This document shows positions 25,083 through 36,883 of a stretch of 64,000 bases of DNA, in pieces. Under the pieces are notes generated by a model that had not been told where the DNA came from, made no database searches, and saw only the letters and a program-made list of their open reading frames with translations. The DNA is from Parasitella parasitica (lineage: Eukaryota > Mucoromycota > Mucoromycetes > Mucorales > Mucoraceae): contig MU619289.1 of NCBI GenBank assembly GCA_025201805.1, positions 27,595 to 91,594 of the forward strand, given 5' to 3'. Every line of letters begins with the position of its first letter. Within the stretch, counting starts at the first letter, position 1. Position numbers and translations under genes: made by a program.

Positions 25083-25714
25083 ATGTCTCTCTTCGTGACA
25101 GTAGGATCCACGGGATTTGATGAGCTCATTCGTCAAACGACCTTGCCAGAGTTCCTGAACTCTTTGCCAAAAGTTGGCATTAAAAAGGTTCTGTATCAGT
25201 ATGGATCTTCTGAACAGGTTATTACGACCAATCTTCAGTCCTATGATGGGGAAATACTACATATTCATAGTTACAAGTATAAAACATCCATTATAGAAGA
25301 CATGGAGAAAGCAGACATCATAGTTAGTCATGCAGGTACATATAGCGTTGTCATGACAACCTCAGCTTTTGATAAATGACCATTATTAAGGTAATTGTTA
25401 GGTGCCGGTACAATACTACAGGCATTAAGAATGCATAATAAAAAGCTTATTGTCGTTGTCAACAAGTCACTAATGGATAATCATCAATATCAGCTTGCTC
25501 AGGCCATGCAAACTAATAATTATGCTATATGTAGCGATTTAAGGCGAGAATTACCTGGCGCTGTTTTATGTAAAGCTTTAACTCATTATTGTCTAACAGT
25601 GAATTGACGGATACCCTCAAAAATATCAACAATGTCAATCCTACTCCTTTTCCTGCTGCAAACCCCGAAGTATTTGCATCTATCGTTAATGAACAAATGG
25701 GGTTTTCATTATAA
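25083..25714 (+). CDS. ALG13: UDP-GlcNAc transferase catalytic subunit Alg13
   Basis: With Alg14, adds the second GlcNAc to the dolichol-linked oligosaccharide on the cytosolic face of the ER. Exons 25083-25335, 25402-25543 and 25600-25714 give 169 aa. The glycosyltransferase-28 C-terminal fold is recognisable by LFVTVGSTGFDELI at the start and IIVSHAGAGTILQAL near residues 77-91, followed by NKKLIVVVNKSLMDNHQ. The second intron appears to use a GC donor (AAG|GCGAGA, 25544) with acceptor ACAG at 25596-25599. This is the only arrangement that restores the expected C-terminal frame (ELTDTLKNI ... PFPAANPEVF). It is tightly packed against MID1 (73 bases stop to start). Confidence 0.83.
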
Positions 25715-25787
25715 AATTGCTTTGTTTCAAACCGTCACTGTTTAGAGCTTCTTCTTTTCCTTGCGTTCTACATAAAAAAGATTAGCT

Positions 25788-27379
25788 ATGAAAATAGTAT
25801 ATGGCTTGATTGCGCTGTTTTTATCTTGTTTCCATAGTAATCTTGTCTATGCGCAATCGACAACAAAGCAGTTAAATAACAATCAGATAGTGTCAGCATC
25901 TGTCGCAATACATGAATATAATTATTACTACTTTAGTGTTCCAACGACAAACCAGTTATTTAGCAAACGAGACTTGCCAACAATTCATCTCTCCACAACT
26001 ATCTGTAATCAGCCAACAGCACCTGCTGATTCCCATGATACTGTTCCACCACTCAATCTTTACGTATCAACATCTATTTCTAACACTTTGCCAGGCCCTG
26101 ATAATAGTGTTGCAGTCAATGATTCATCATACGGGCTTATTAAATGGACAAGCAATAACCAGACATCTGAGATTTGGATTGCTGTAGCTGCACCTGCTTT
26201 GACAGGATCTTGGGTTGGAAATTATACATATGAAATTGGTGTTTCAACAAGTCGTAAGAAACATCCAACAATATCAATAGACAGTATGTAACTAAACCTT
26301 GTTTCGAAATAGAAACAATGCATCCCATATTTATCAATAATGAGAAAAAGGATAATGCAAATATACCATACGTGATCCTAGATGATACAGACAGAAACAA
26401 TGCTTTATTCTTATCGAGCCCAATTCAAAGCAGTTTGCAAAATTTAACATTGCTAGTTACATCTGGTATGCCTGTCGAACTATCTCACTCACTTTGTGCT
26501 GCCAAACAAAGAACTCTTCCCCTATATAATGTAAATACAACCACCACACACCGTGGCCCTACAAATGGTATTAGACAGCAATTCATGGTGTCCAATCTAA
26601 CACAAGACACATCCTATACCGCATACATGCTCCAACCAGTTCGTTCTGTGACAGGAATGACAACCCCTATCAATTTTGGTACCAAAATCGATGCCAACTG
26701 CCGGATTATTTATGATCTATCTTTCTGTGATCAAGTGGCTTACAGTGTACCGACTGGTTTAGACTCGTTTGTAAGTAATGACTTGTGGGCACTTGCTCGA
26801 TTATACGATGCACAGGCACAAGAGAAGTTTGGGCCCTTTGATACAGCTTTATCCCAGTATAATTGCGAAACGACTCAATATTCACTGGTACGTAATTGCA
26901 CAGATTGTTATCGAGACTATAAGACTTGGCTGTGTGCCGTAACAATACCTCGCTGCACCGATTCTTCTGCAAGCGCCGATTTCAGCCAAGGAACTGATGA
27001 AATACGCGTGGCGCCTGCATTGAGGGATATTTCAGCAAATGCCTCTCGAAATCCCTGGATTGATGAGAGCTTAAAGCCTGGAGAATGGACTGAACTGTTA
27101 CCTTGTATTGATTTATGCTACCATGTTGTACAGAGTTGCCCTCCTTTCATGCAATTTTACTGTCCTAATTCTGATTTGGCCCTCGTACAATATGGATTTT
27201 GGCAAAATGGAACTGTGTCTATAAATGGAACTTCGTTTCATTTTGACATTAATAACCCTACTTGTAACCGCATGGGTGTTGATCCTATTTTGCTTACTAT
27301 TGGGTCTGGAAATCAGTTATACAGTCCAAATCTGCTCATGATTGCTTGCATAGTTAGCGTGCTTTTATTCGCTTTGTAA
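25788..27379 (+). CDS. MID1: Stretch-activated calcium channel component Mid1
   Basis: Regulatory subunit of the high-affinity Ca2+ influx channel (with Cch1) at the plasma membrane. Exons 25788-26253 and 26313-27379 give 510 aa. Residues 1-22 are a signal peptide. The ectodomain has many N-glycosylation sequons (for example NQT, NYT, NGT, NCT). The Cys-rich C-terminal domain carries the family signature NCTDCYRDYKTWLCAVTIPRC near residue 343, then PCIDLCYHVVQSCPPFMQFYCP. A final hydrophobic stretch (LLMIACIVSVLLFAL) could be a GPI signal or membrane anchor. The donor chosen is GTAAGA at 26254; a later GTATGT would give a 29-nt intron and was rejected. Confidence 0.88.
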
Positions 27380-27970
27380 TTGCAACAGATAAATAAAAGC
27401 CTCCGTTAGTGCACAAGCAATTGATGTCATTGATCGTATCACGCCTACAAATACATACTGATGAACGGTGAGATATGGATTTAATTGTTTCCTTTGCATT
27501 GAAATATCCCATTCCAAAGGGAGAATAATTTACTCGGCTTGACATGGTTCCATTAAACCAAATACATAGATGCACAATTGATACCGTAAGCACTTGATCA
27601 AATTTAAATCATGTAATCAAAATGCACACAAAAGTAATGTTTGAACAACAAAAAGCGCTTTATACTAAAACATTAGTTGTCAGCATAGTTTGTAATTTGA
27701 TGTTAGTGGACTCCAATGACATTTCCTAACCACAACACAATACATGCTCTTCCCTGTTACATTATATACGAGCTGAATGAGGGTCCTCCGATTTTAGCAA
27801 TTATTGTTGTACCTAGATGAGGATTGCCCTTCGTAACTCCGTTTTGGCCATTTCTCCTCTTGGTTTCTTTTTTTTTTTTTTTTCCCTTTTTTCCTTTCTT
27901 TTGGTTTTTTTTTTTTTTTTTTGTCCCTTTTTTCCATACATTAGGTTTCTTCTTCTTTCAAGACAAAGTG
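27380..27970. other. Intergenic with polypyrimidine tract before ARP1
   Basis: No gene seen. About 27853-27934 is a long T/C tract with T runs up to ~20, ending shortly before the ARP1 ATG, so it lies in the ARP1 core promoter or 5'UTR. Confidence 0.6.
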
Positions 27971-29449
27971 ATGAACTCCGAGTTTGATGATGTGAGTACT
28001 GTTATATTAAAGATACACTGCCATCAGTAACTAATTTTATCTATTAGGTGTTGACTAATCAACCAGTTGTTATTGATAACGTATTGATTTATTTGTACAC
28101 GACTTTGTGCGTTATGTTAACCATGAATTTAAACTATTTTTAGGGCTCAGGTGTTATAAAAGCTGGTTTCGCAGGTGAAGAACAGCCTAAATGCTTTTTT
28201 CCTTCAATGTAGGAGATGCTTATAAAGACATTTTAATCGATATTGATGAAATTTCTTTTTAGGGTGGGTCGACCAAAGCACGTTCGTATAATGGCAGGTG
28301 CTGTTGAGGGAGACAACTTTATTGGAAGAAAGGCCCAAGAGTTGCGTGGTTTGTTAAAGATCAGATACCCTATTGAGCATGGCATTGTCACAGATTGGGA
28401 GGATATGGAGCGTATTTGGCAGTACATCTACACTGATGAGCTCAAAACACTTTCTGAAGAGGTAGAGTAGCCATGATCATACCTACGTAATCGACCTCTC
28501 ATTGCAAATCTTAGCATCCTGTATTATTGACCGAAGCACCTTTGAATCCTCGTGGAAACAGAGATACCGCTGCTCAGATATTCTTTGAAACATTCAATGT
28601 GCCTGCATTATTTACTTCGATCCAAGCAGTTCTCAGTTTGTAAGCAACTAGGAAATAACTGATATCATCGAGGGAAACTGATGAAAACCCTCCCTAGGTA
28701 CTCTTCTGGCAGAACTACTGGTATTGTTCTTGACTCTGGTGATGGTGTCACACATGCAGTACCTGTTTACGAAGGTTTTGCAATTCCACACGCAATTCGT
28801 AGAGTGGACATTGCTGGTAGAGATGTAACAGAGTACTTGCAATTGCTGTTGAGAAAATCTGGCTACAATTTTCATACTACGGCCGAAAAAGAAGTTGTTC
28901 GCATCATTAAAGAAAAGACATGTTACATTGCACTGAATCCAGCAAAGGAAGAAAAGGAGACGAGTGGCAAAGTCGATGACTTTATGTTGCCTGATGGAAA
29001 TATTATCAAGGTAAATATATTTCACAATGCAGTATTGGTCAGTTGATGCTCATGTTTTATGCTACCAAAAGCTGGGTGCTGAAAGATTCCGTGCACCTGA
29101 AATTTTGTTCCAGCCTGAGCTTATTGGAGAGGAATACCCTGGTATCCATCAAGTTATTGTGGATTGTATTGGTCGTGCAGATCTTGATTTAAGAAAATCG
29201 CTTTATTCCAACGTTGTTTTGTCTGGAGGCTCAACATTATGTAAAGGTTTTGGTGAGCGTCTTTTATCAGAGATTAAGCGACTTGCATTGAAGGATATCA
29301 AGATAAAAATCTATGCTCCCCCTGAACGTAAATATAGCACATGGATTGGCGGTTCAATTTTGGCTTCGCTTAGCACGTTTAAAAAGATGTGGGTTTCTGC
29401 AGAAGAATATCAAGAAGATCCTGATATTATTCACAAAAAGACGTTTTAG
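27971..29449 (+). CDS. ARP1: Actin-related protein 1 (centractin), dynactin filament subunit
   Basis: Forms the short actin-like filament of dynactin, the dynein cofactor for nuclear and vesicle transport in hyphae. Seven exons (27971-27991, 28048-28080, 28144-28208, 28263-28461, 28515-28639, 28698-29010, 29072-29449) give 377 aa, matching the family. Visible are the phosphate-1 loop [13 protein letters not shown], the [10 protein letters not shown] segment replacing actin's [19 protein letters not shown], phosphate-2 [17 protein letters not shown], and [15 protein letters not shown]. The C terminus ends in IIHKKTF, typical of Arp1 and unlike conventional actin (KCF). Small first exons (21 and 33 nt) mean the N terminus depends on my splicing choice. 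Confidence 0.93.
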
Positions 29450-29973
29450 GCTCTTTTCTTTATATCCATTTTATATATACACATGCTCATCCGACTTTCT
29501 TCTTTTTTACAAGAAAAAATATTTAATTAATTAAAAAATATTTCGTTATGTTTTATGGATGATTACAGCTAAATGATCAAGTTGCAGTGCGTGTTTGGTG
29601 CTTTCGTACAAAGAATACAAAGGTGTGTGAGGAAGTACCAAATCAGTTATATAATTTAATGTTGTACCAAAAAATACTGTAGAGATGATTCGCACAAGTA
29701 CGTCGCTTTATCATTTTTGCCTAAACATCTTTTTATGGTAGTCGATGATCATTACTACAGTTGCATATGTAGACTATTGTCTTGACTTCTTTTAATGTGA
29801 AAATCTATATCAATGTCATCAAGAGTTCTGAAAGAAGAAAGACCCTATTTATTTATCGATGCATCGTACTTTATCTGGTTTTTGAGATATATTCTTTTCT
29901 TGAAAAAAAATTTACATGTAAAAAGAAACTCAAGTAAAAGCTTTAAAGGTATCATCTTATTTGTAATAAAATG
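29450..29973. other. Convergent intergenic ARP1 / CUL3
   Basis: 3' flanks of two convergent genes. AT-rich, no coding pattern. Confidence 0.6.
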
Positions 29974-32794
29974 CTATGCCAAATAATGATAAGCTCGTCT
30001 GAAAACAGAAGATAATAATTAAAATAATAATAGTTAGTATTGTCAATAGTCAGATCTTTTCTTGTTAAAAATTATTTACCTATCCTCTGCGCTTCTTTCC
30101 AGGTATTCACGATCAATCAAAGCCTCAATACGTTTTTTGATCATGACAGGACTAGGCATAAACCTCGAACTTAACTGCTTTGTTACTTCTGAAACCAATA
30201 AATTGTGCTCCATCAGCTTTCTATCCTTCATGATTCGCACAACGGAAGCCTCGATTTGGTGTTTACGCTCTTCGTCCACCTTATCTTGTGTATTCTTGCG
30301 TTCTCCATCATTCTCCACTTTAGAAGCTAGTGCCTGAATTTTAATACGCGCCATATTGGAGGTGAAATCATTGTTGAATGAAAATGTATCGTCCGCCAGA
30401 ATTTCCCTTCCTTTGGATGACTTTGTGAGTATCTTATATTTGGCACACGCAAGTGATTGTAACGTCCTCTTTAGATCTTGATCCGCAATTTGTGTATAAC
30501 TCTTGATATCGTCCCACGATAAAGTATCATTGGTATTAAATAATATCAATACAATCATAGCATAAGTGGACACGTTGAGTAAATGTTTCCCCTTTTTGAA
30601 AAGAGCACGAATATCAGCGGATCCCATTTGAGGCTGCCATGTTAAGCGACGACCGCTATGTCTATCAAAATAAAAATGCTCGAACGAATTGCATGCTTGT
30701 GTGACATTAGCAGGCATGATGCATTTTGGTGAAGCTGAAAGATTCATTGGCCAAAACGTTGACGTGAGCACTGTTACGGAAGCATCTAATGCGAGCTTGC
30801 CAGCTTCAGGCTTTGCCTTTTCGAGGTGTTCTTTGAAAGCTATACTCATTTCCGTAGATAATTTCATATCATTAAACATGCCCTCCAACTTGTTTGTGAA
30901 TTGGTAGCCGCATTCCCTCTAAAACAAAACAAAAAAAAGGGAAATGGATTAAAAAATATAATACTGTCTCGAAACTAGTTTACCTTTAACTTTGAGAGCA
31001 TGCCTCTTTCAGCATCATCGGAAACGCTCTTGTTCAATAATAAACGCTTCGCTAAATGCTGTTTATAATAGCGTTCAAATACATCCTTGTCTTGTAAGAA
31101 TCGGAACAATGTAATCGTTTTATCAAGTATATCGTCCACTTCATCCTCTGATTTCTAAAGGTTGAAAAATATAGATTAGACATAATACTGATTTCATTTG
31201 AAATCCACTTACGCCTTTGAGGCCCTTTTTCAAATTCTCGTCGATAAATAATGAAATGAATTCGGACGATTTTTGGTTTGCATTAATAAACTTTTCAAAT
31301 GCTTCATTGAAAGCAGTTTGAAACGATTTATCTTTACTGGTAGCCAAATCTAAAATTTTGTCAAACTTGTTTTGAAGTGTCAAAACCTCCATGACCCAGT
31401 TAATGGCGATGCTGCTGGAACCTTTTTCAACTTTGGATTTTAAATCGCTCATGATGTGTTGATTGATTTCCGCTCCCAATGTCAGAATATAATTGCTTAT
31501 AGAGGCTCTCATTTCGTTCAGGCCAGCTGGAACTCGTGAAAACAAACTGTACATACGTGACAAATCTTATCAATTGTGAGTATGTTGCTCTAAATTATGA
31601 TGTTGAAAATTTTACCTCCATATTTATCTGCTGTCAACATACTATCAAGACCTGAATTTTTCATCTGCCAATTCACAAATAGGTTCAATATTTTCCAGCA
31701 ATTATCTTCAATTCAAGCTTTCCCGCATATATACCTCCATCAATGTCTTCAAGTTGTTTGCTATTAATTGAGTCTCGACAATTGTACGTATTTTCAACTC
31801 TGTGGTCACAGCTAAACAATGCACTGTGCGTTCGTATTCCTCTTCTAGTCTTTTTTCGACCTAAGTTTCTAGGTATTAATAGTTTTGTAAGCTTTCTTTG
31901 GTTTTTGCATAAATTACCTTCCGCATAAATTCAGGTGCATCATACGAGGAGACTAATTTTTGGCTCTCGATCTGATAATACGAGGTAGTTGTAACCAGAT
32001 AGGTCGCCTCAAAGTCAATCGCGTATACAGTTAACTTTGTATCTGGATCAGTCAGTTGAACCAACATGGAAACGGCAGATTGAATTGCGCTTCTATCAAT
32101 GACATCTCCATTGCGTTCCAATTGAATTTGTGTCAACATGGCTGAAATTAAATGCTTTTGAATTGGATACTGTTTGGAGCGTATGACTTTATCACGGAAA
32201 AGATTGAGTCCCATCTCATCGACGCTTGGTAAGTTGTATTTTGGTAATCTATCATTCTATAAGAAAGAAAATGAATTTCCAAGAATTCTTATTTTGAAAA
32301 ATGCTTTTTGCATACCAGGTAGTATAGAACTTGCAAAATAAGGTCAATTGCAGCCTTGTAATCATCCCATACTTTCTTTACGGCTTTTAGAAAAGAAGCA
32401 CCTTCATCAGCAGTGCTGGTTTCGACGGAAGTGTTGATGAATGCAGGTACAATGGCTTGTTCCGCAATGCTTTCCAAGTAGTTGGCAATGACCTTCTCAA
32501 CATCGTGATATAAACGCTCTCCAAATTGTCGAATCGTAAGTTTGTACGCTGTACGATAGAGCAATTCGTACGATAATTCTCTGGCTTGTTTCTGGAATAT
32601 TACCGTAATGGCGTTACTAAGTATTTCAAAGCCTTCGTCATATTCCTGAGTATGGTCCATCGCCAACTACAAAAATTACGTACACAGTAAATAAGACAGC
32701 TTCGATATCATTAAGTTTCCAAAAAAAAAAAAAAAAAATAAGCCAAACTTACTGCACGCTTTACAGGTCTGATTCTTCCTTTTTTCAGAGACAT
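29974..32794 (-). CDS. CUL3: Cullin-3, scaffold of BTB-type E3 ubiquitin ligases
   Basis: Binds BTB substrate adaptors at its N terminus and the RING protein Rbx1 at its C terminus. Nine exons on the minus strand (32794-32753, 32666-32316, 32256-31918, 31860-31735, 31664-31616, 31565-31213, 31154-30984, 30918-30080, 29998-29974) give 764 aa, against 768 for human CUL3. Family blocks include [46 protein letters not shown], and [16 protein letters not shown]. The neddylation region reads [21 protein letters not shown] with the acceptor Lys present, and the terminus is [16 protein letters not shown]. The last exon codes only seven residues plus stop. Sequence in the cullin-repeat and homology domains is closest to CUL3 rather than CUL1 or CUL4. 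Confidence 0.93.
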
Positions 32795-32981
32795 TATACC
32801 TTGCTTTTACTATATAAAAAGGATGTAATGATGAGGGAAAGGAAGATGAAAAAGCATTGCGAATGTTGGAGGTGCTTATAGAGAAAAGTTCTGTCATTCA
32901 AATTCCGTGATACTCTCATAGCCTCATAATGGCAATGATCCCTTGCTCTTTTTGCTTGATTTTTTTCTCCAGCCATCAATC

Positions 32982-33218
32982 ATGAAACCTACCAAAAGTA
33001 TCTCTGCGATTGCAAAAGGCGTCGCTTCATGCCCAGCTCAAGCAGCAGCGTATGGAAAGTGTATTGCATCAAGCTACAAGGATGTTCAAAAGGATATGTG
33101 TCAGAAAGAATTTTTGGCATTCAAGCAATGCGTTCAGCAAGTTGTAAGTCTTTTTCATATCACTGTTCGTTTTTCAACTGATTCCCAATGGTTAATTTAG
33201 ATGAAAAAGAAATGGTGA
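32982..33218 (+). CDS. NDUFAF8: Complex I assembly factor NDUFAF8-like twin-Cys protein
   Basis: Small mitochondrial intermembrane-type protein that in animals stabilises NDUFAF5 during complex I assembly. Exons 32982-33143 and 33201-33218 give 59 aa. Four cysteines form two pairs: C-x9-C (CPAQAAAYGKC) and C-x9-C (CQKEFLAFKQC), a CHCH-like helical hairpin imported by Mia40. The C terminus ends MKKKW, as in the family (KKxW). Length is slightly shorter than human (74 aa). It is divergent from CUL3 with 187 bases between ATGs. The last exon has just six codons including the stop. Confidence 0.8.
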
Positions 33219-33447
33219 ACAGTACCCTGACAATGTAAAATAGATAATAGTACTAGTTAAAATACCATGAATAAAAACTCTTTGTAAATCCTTCAGATAT
33301 TCTGCTGATTGACATTTCGTCAATGTTATTGGTCCCAAAAGAGGAGTGAGAAGCAAGGAAACATTAATTCAACTGATGGATAAACCCCTGATATTTTCTT
33401 TTTCTCTTGACCCCAACTCTTAATTTATTTTATTTATTTCTGACTAA

Positions 33448-34649
33448 ATGGCCACTACAGCCGTTACTACTGCTGATGATGAACCCAAGGCTACTGTCTT
33501 GGAAGTATCTCCCGTACAAGAAGAACATAAAGTAAAGTGTGATAATTTGTTTACAATTCACATTAATAATCTTTTTATTTAGGTGTTTATTGGTAATCTG
33601 TCTTTCAAGACTACTAAAGAAGCCCTCGTTTCGTTTGCCTCGTCATCCGGGAAAGTGTAAGTTTTTTTAGCCAGTTTGTACGAGTATTATTTCTCAAGTA
33701 TTTTTTGGTGTGCAGTTTGGATGCAACCATCATTACCAAGTATAAACGCTCTCTTGGTTATGGATTTATCACATTCGAAACAGAGAAGGAAGCTGAGCAG
33801 GCAGCAAAAGATCTCGATACCAAATCATTGGATGGCCGTGAAATCAATGTTGAAGTCGCTCGCCCCAAACCAGAACCAACTGCGAATGTACCTAAAAAAA
33901 CAGGCAAATCAAAGCGTAATGCATACCGTCGCAGTAAGACTGCTGCAGCTTTATCAACCAAAGAATCAACGATCAAGAAAGAAGAAGGAGAGCATATCGC
34001 GCCTGTCAAAAAGGAAAAGTCTACTAAAAAGGAAGGGAAAGTAAAGAAAGAGGTGCCCCTAAAGAAGGAGACTCCCGCTACTTCCACTGCCACTGACGGT
34101 CCAGCTGCCAATACTGATCCCACTGCTGTGACGTCAAATGAACAAGAGCAAGAGCAAGAGCAAGAGCAAGAGCAAGAGCAAGAGCTAGAAAAGTCTCCCG
34201 AGCAAATTGCTAAAGAGGGTGCTGCTCGTCGTAAACGTAACCAAAAAAACAAGAAACGCCTAAACAAGAAGTCTGCCGAGAAAGCTACGCGTGCCAGCGA
34301 GCCATCCAAGACCACTTTGTTTGTGGCCAATTTACCTTATGTTACTACAGATGATGATTTGTACGGAATCTTTAAAGACTACAAACTGGTTTCTGCTCAT
34401 GTGGCTCGTATGAACAATGGATGCTCAAAGGGGTATGGATTTGTGGAATTCGAAAATGAGCAAGAGCGATCAAAGGCAATTGAGTCCATAAAGGATGTTG
34501 TGCTGGAAGGCCGTTCTATATATTTAAAGGTTGCTCTCGCCCACCAAAAATTGTTGACTGGGGAAAATAACGATGAAATCGAGAAGAAAGAGGAGATGTC
34601 TCCTGGCGATTCAGCTGTTGATGCTCTTAAAGTAGAGGATACCAAATAA
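33448..34649 (+). CDS. RNA-binding protein with two RRM domains
   Basis: Exons 33448-33531, 33583-33656 and 33716-34649 give 363 aa. RRM1 (residues ~29-105) has RNP2 VFIGNL and RNP1 LGYGFITF; RRM2 (~250-330) has LFVANL and KGYGFVEF. Between them lies a charged linker with KKEE-type segments, an (EQ)n run from a hexanucleotide repeat, and a basic RRKRNQKNKKR stretch that could be a nuclear or nucleolar signal. Similar to fungal Rnp24-type proteins, but function is unassigned. RRM1 is split across two introns at conserved-looking places. Confidence 0.8.
34138..34184 (+). repeat. In-frame hexanucleotide repeat (CAAGAG)n
   Basis: About eight tandem CAAGAG units encode a Glu-Gln run in the linker of the two-RRM protein. 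Length may vary between strains. Confidence 0.85.
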
Positions 34650-35130
34650 TAATAAAAGCTGCTTGCACCAACAATGATATAGCATATAGTTTAAAGCGCT
34701 TGTGATTTATTGTGCTAATTATTGGGTTCAATAGACAAAAATTGATTGTTCTGTGTAAAGGAAGCCAGATCAAGTACATCGAATTCCTCGCGTTACTTTG
34801 TCCAATAAATCAGGATTATCTAATGCAACCTGAACTTCATCCCAGAAATCCTTTCAGTATCCTATTAATAAATTTCAGTTTTCTTTTATTTTTAATGTAG
34901 CTTGATATCAAAAATGACAAATAAGCGGGTATTCATGCCAACTGCTGTCGTTTGGATTTGTTGTTTATTTACAATAGAAAATTAGAATATAAAGAATAAA
35001 GAATAAAGAATAAAGAATAAAGAATAAAGGTTGCCCAATCTCTGATACACTGTCATAATACCAAAGTTCTGAACAATAACGCAAGTAATAAAAATTGTGT
35101 GATTAATGAAATCAAAAAATGGTGGTCTCT
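34650..35130. other. Convergent intergenic with 7-base tandem repeat
   Basis: 3' flanks of the RRM gene and the sugar transporter. Contains about six units of AATAAAG at 34987-35029. No gene seen. Confidence 0.65.
34987..35029 (+). repeat. Microsatellite (AATAAAG)n
   Basis: Perfect or near-perfect tandem 7-base units, about six copies. Confidence 0.9.
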
Positions 35131-36883
35131 TCAAGATGAGACGCTTTCTTTTTCAGAAACATCTCCCTTCTTGTCTGGCGTGTGAGTAAAGACATCCTTC
35201 GTCTTTTCGTCGTAATCAGAGTCAGTGGCAGCTTTGGCAGCCGCAAGCTCCTTTTTCGCATTCCAAACAAGCAACGATTTAGTAGAAAAGACAACATCCA
35301 GTTCTTCCAATGTCTTATTGCTAGTTTCAGGGTATAAAGCCCATACGATGGGAATGGCAATGAAATTGAAAGCAGCAAATATCAAAAAGGTGATCCATCC
35401 TAAACCTGCAATCATAGGAGGAGTGATTTCCATGACAAGCGCATTGCCGATCGACCAGCCCACAACAGAGTAGGCGCCACCCTTTCCACGTACTTTGGTA
35501 GGGTAAATTTCAACAGGATATAACCAAGGCACAGTCAACCATGTCATACCAAAGAAAGCAGTGTATAAAAAGGTAAATACAGTGGCACCAATACCATAAC
35601 CAAGTGGATTTTGACCCATAATCTCGGGCTTTGTCAGGACAGCAACCATAATAAGCGAGATACCTTGGCAAACAGCACCATAGAACAATGTAAATCTTCT
35701 GCCCCATTTATCAAGCGTAAATACAGCAACAAGGGTGGCAAGCATATAAGAAACGTTGTTGATGCCAGACAGCAGTTGAGCAGTTCTCTCGGAGAAACCT
35801 GCACTTGTGAATACCAAAGGTGCATAGACAGTGATCACTGCTATACCAGTCAATTCTTGAATTATTTGCAGCCACACAGATAACTGAACTCGACGGGAAA
35901 TGTTCAATTTGTCCTTCTTGAAAAGCATGCTAATATAACCAGGCTCGCCCTCGCTCTCTTCCCGTTTGATACTAGTGATGATATCGTCGTACTCTTTCAA
36001 GACATCAGGATGATTTGGATCGCCACCACCACGGAGAGCAGCCAAAATTTCAAGACCCTCATCAGTGCGTCCTTTCTTTAATAGGTACCGGGGACTTTCA
36101 GGGAAGAAATTAATACCAACAGCGAGGATAACCAATGGAATCAGTTGAAAGGCAATAGGAAATCTCCATCTAAAACCTCCATCAACGAATGACAAACCAT
36201 ATGCCAACCAATACTATAGATTGGAAATTCTTTGAGTTTATACACTGTGTAAAAGCTTAAACTCCTTTACTAGGACTTACAGCAACAACAACACCAAATA
36301 TATTTAGTGTAAATTCAGAAGCCAGCATGGCACCACGAGATGTGTGATGAGATGTTTCAGCGCTCCAAACAGGCACCACAGCATTACTACCAAAAGTTAA
36401 TACTTTTGCACCAAGATTGCCGTAAAATAATACTTACAGATGGCCGGTGCCAATGCCGGTAATAATACGGGAACAGATCATCCAAGCGATATTTTGAGCA
36501 GCAGTTTGCAAGCATGCACCCAGGATAGCAATAGCACAGCCCAATATGATGGTCTTAATACGACCAATTTTATCGCCAATGTGTCCGCCCATCAGAGCAC
36601 CAACCAAGGTACCAACATAATATACAGCAACAACACCACCTAACAGTGCTTCATTACTTTGCAGACCCATAATATTAACATAATCAGGAGAAATGTTGAC
36701 ACCACTCATCACGCCCTGGTCATACTGTAATATTAGATTGTTTGTTAGTATTGTACTGCCATTTGTATGTAGAATGTATATACATACGCCAAAAAAGAAG
36801 ATACTGAGACCAGCAGCTAGATTGATAGCAAGAACTAGACTACCATTAGTAAAATGGTGGTAAACGTTAAATCGTTTAAACAT
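35131..36883 (-). CDS. MFS sugar transporter (sugar porter family)
   Basis: Proton-coupled or facilitative hexose uptake at the plasma membrane. Four exons on the minus strand (36883-36788, 36724-36438, 36386-36281, 36213-35131) give 523 aa. Twelve helices are expected. Sugar-porter signatures seen: YDQGVMSGV near residue 33, GGHIGDKIGRIKT (the GxxxD(R/K)xGR loop), PESPRYLLKKGR after helix 6, QELTGIAVITVYAP (variant of QQxTG), DKWGRRFT, and PETSNKTLEELD at the C-terminal loop. The tail is acidic and Ser-rich, ending ESVSS. Substrate is not readable; glucose or xylose types are both possible. Confidence 0.9.

Noticed and set aside
26284-26312. A 29-nt intron (GTATGT...AATAG) in MID1
   Set aside because: A GTAAGA donor at 26254 with the same acceptor gives a normal 59-nt intron in the same phase.
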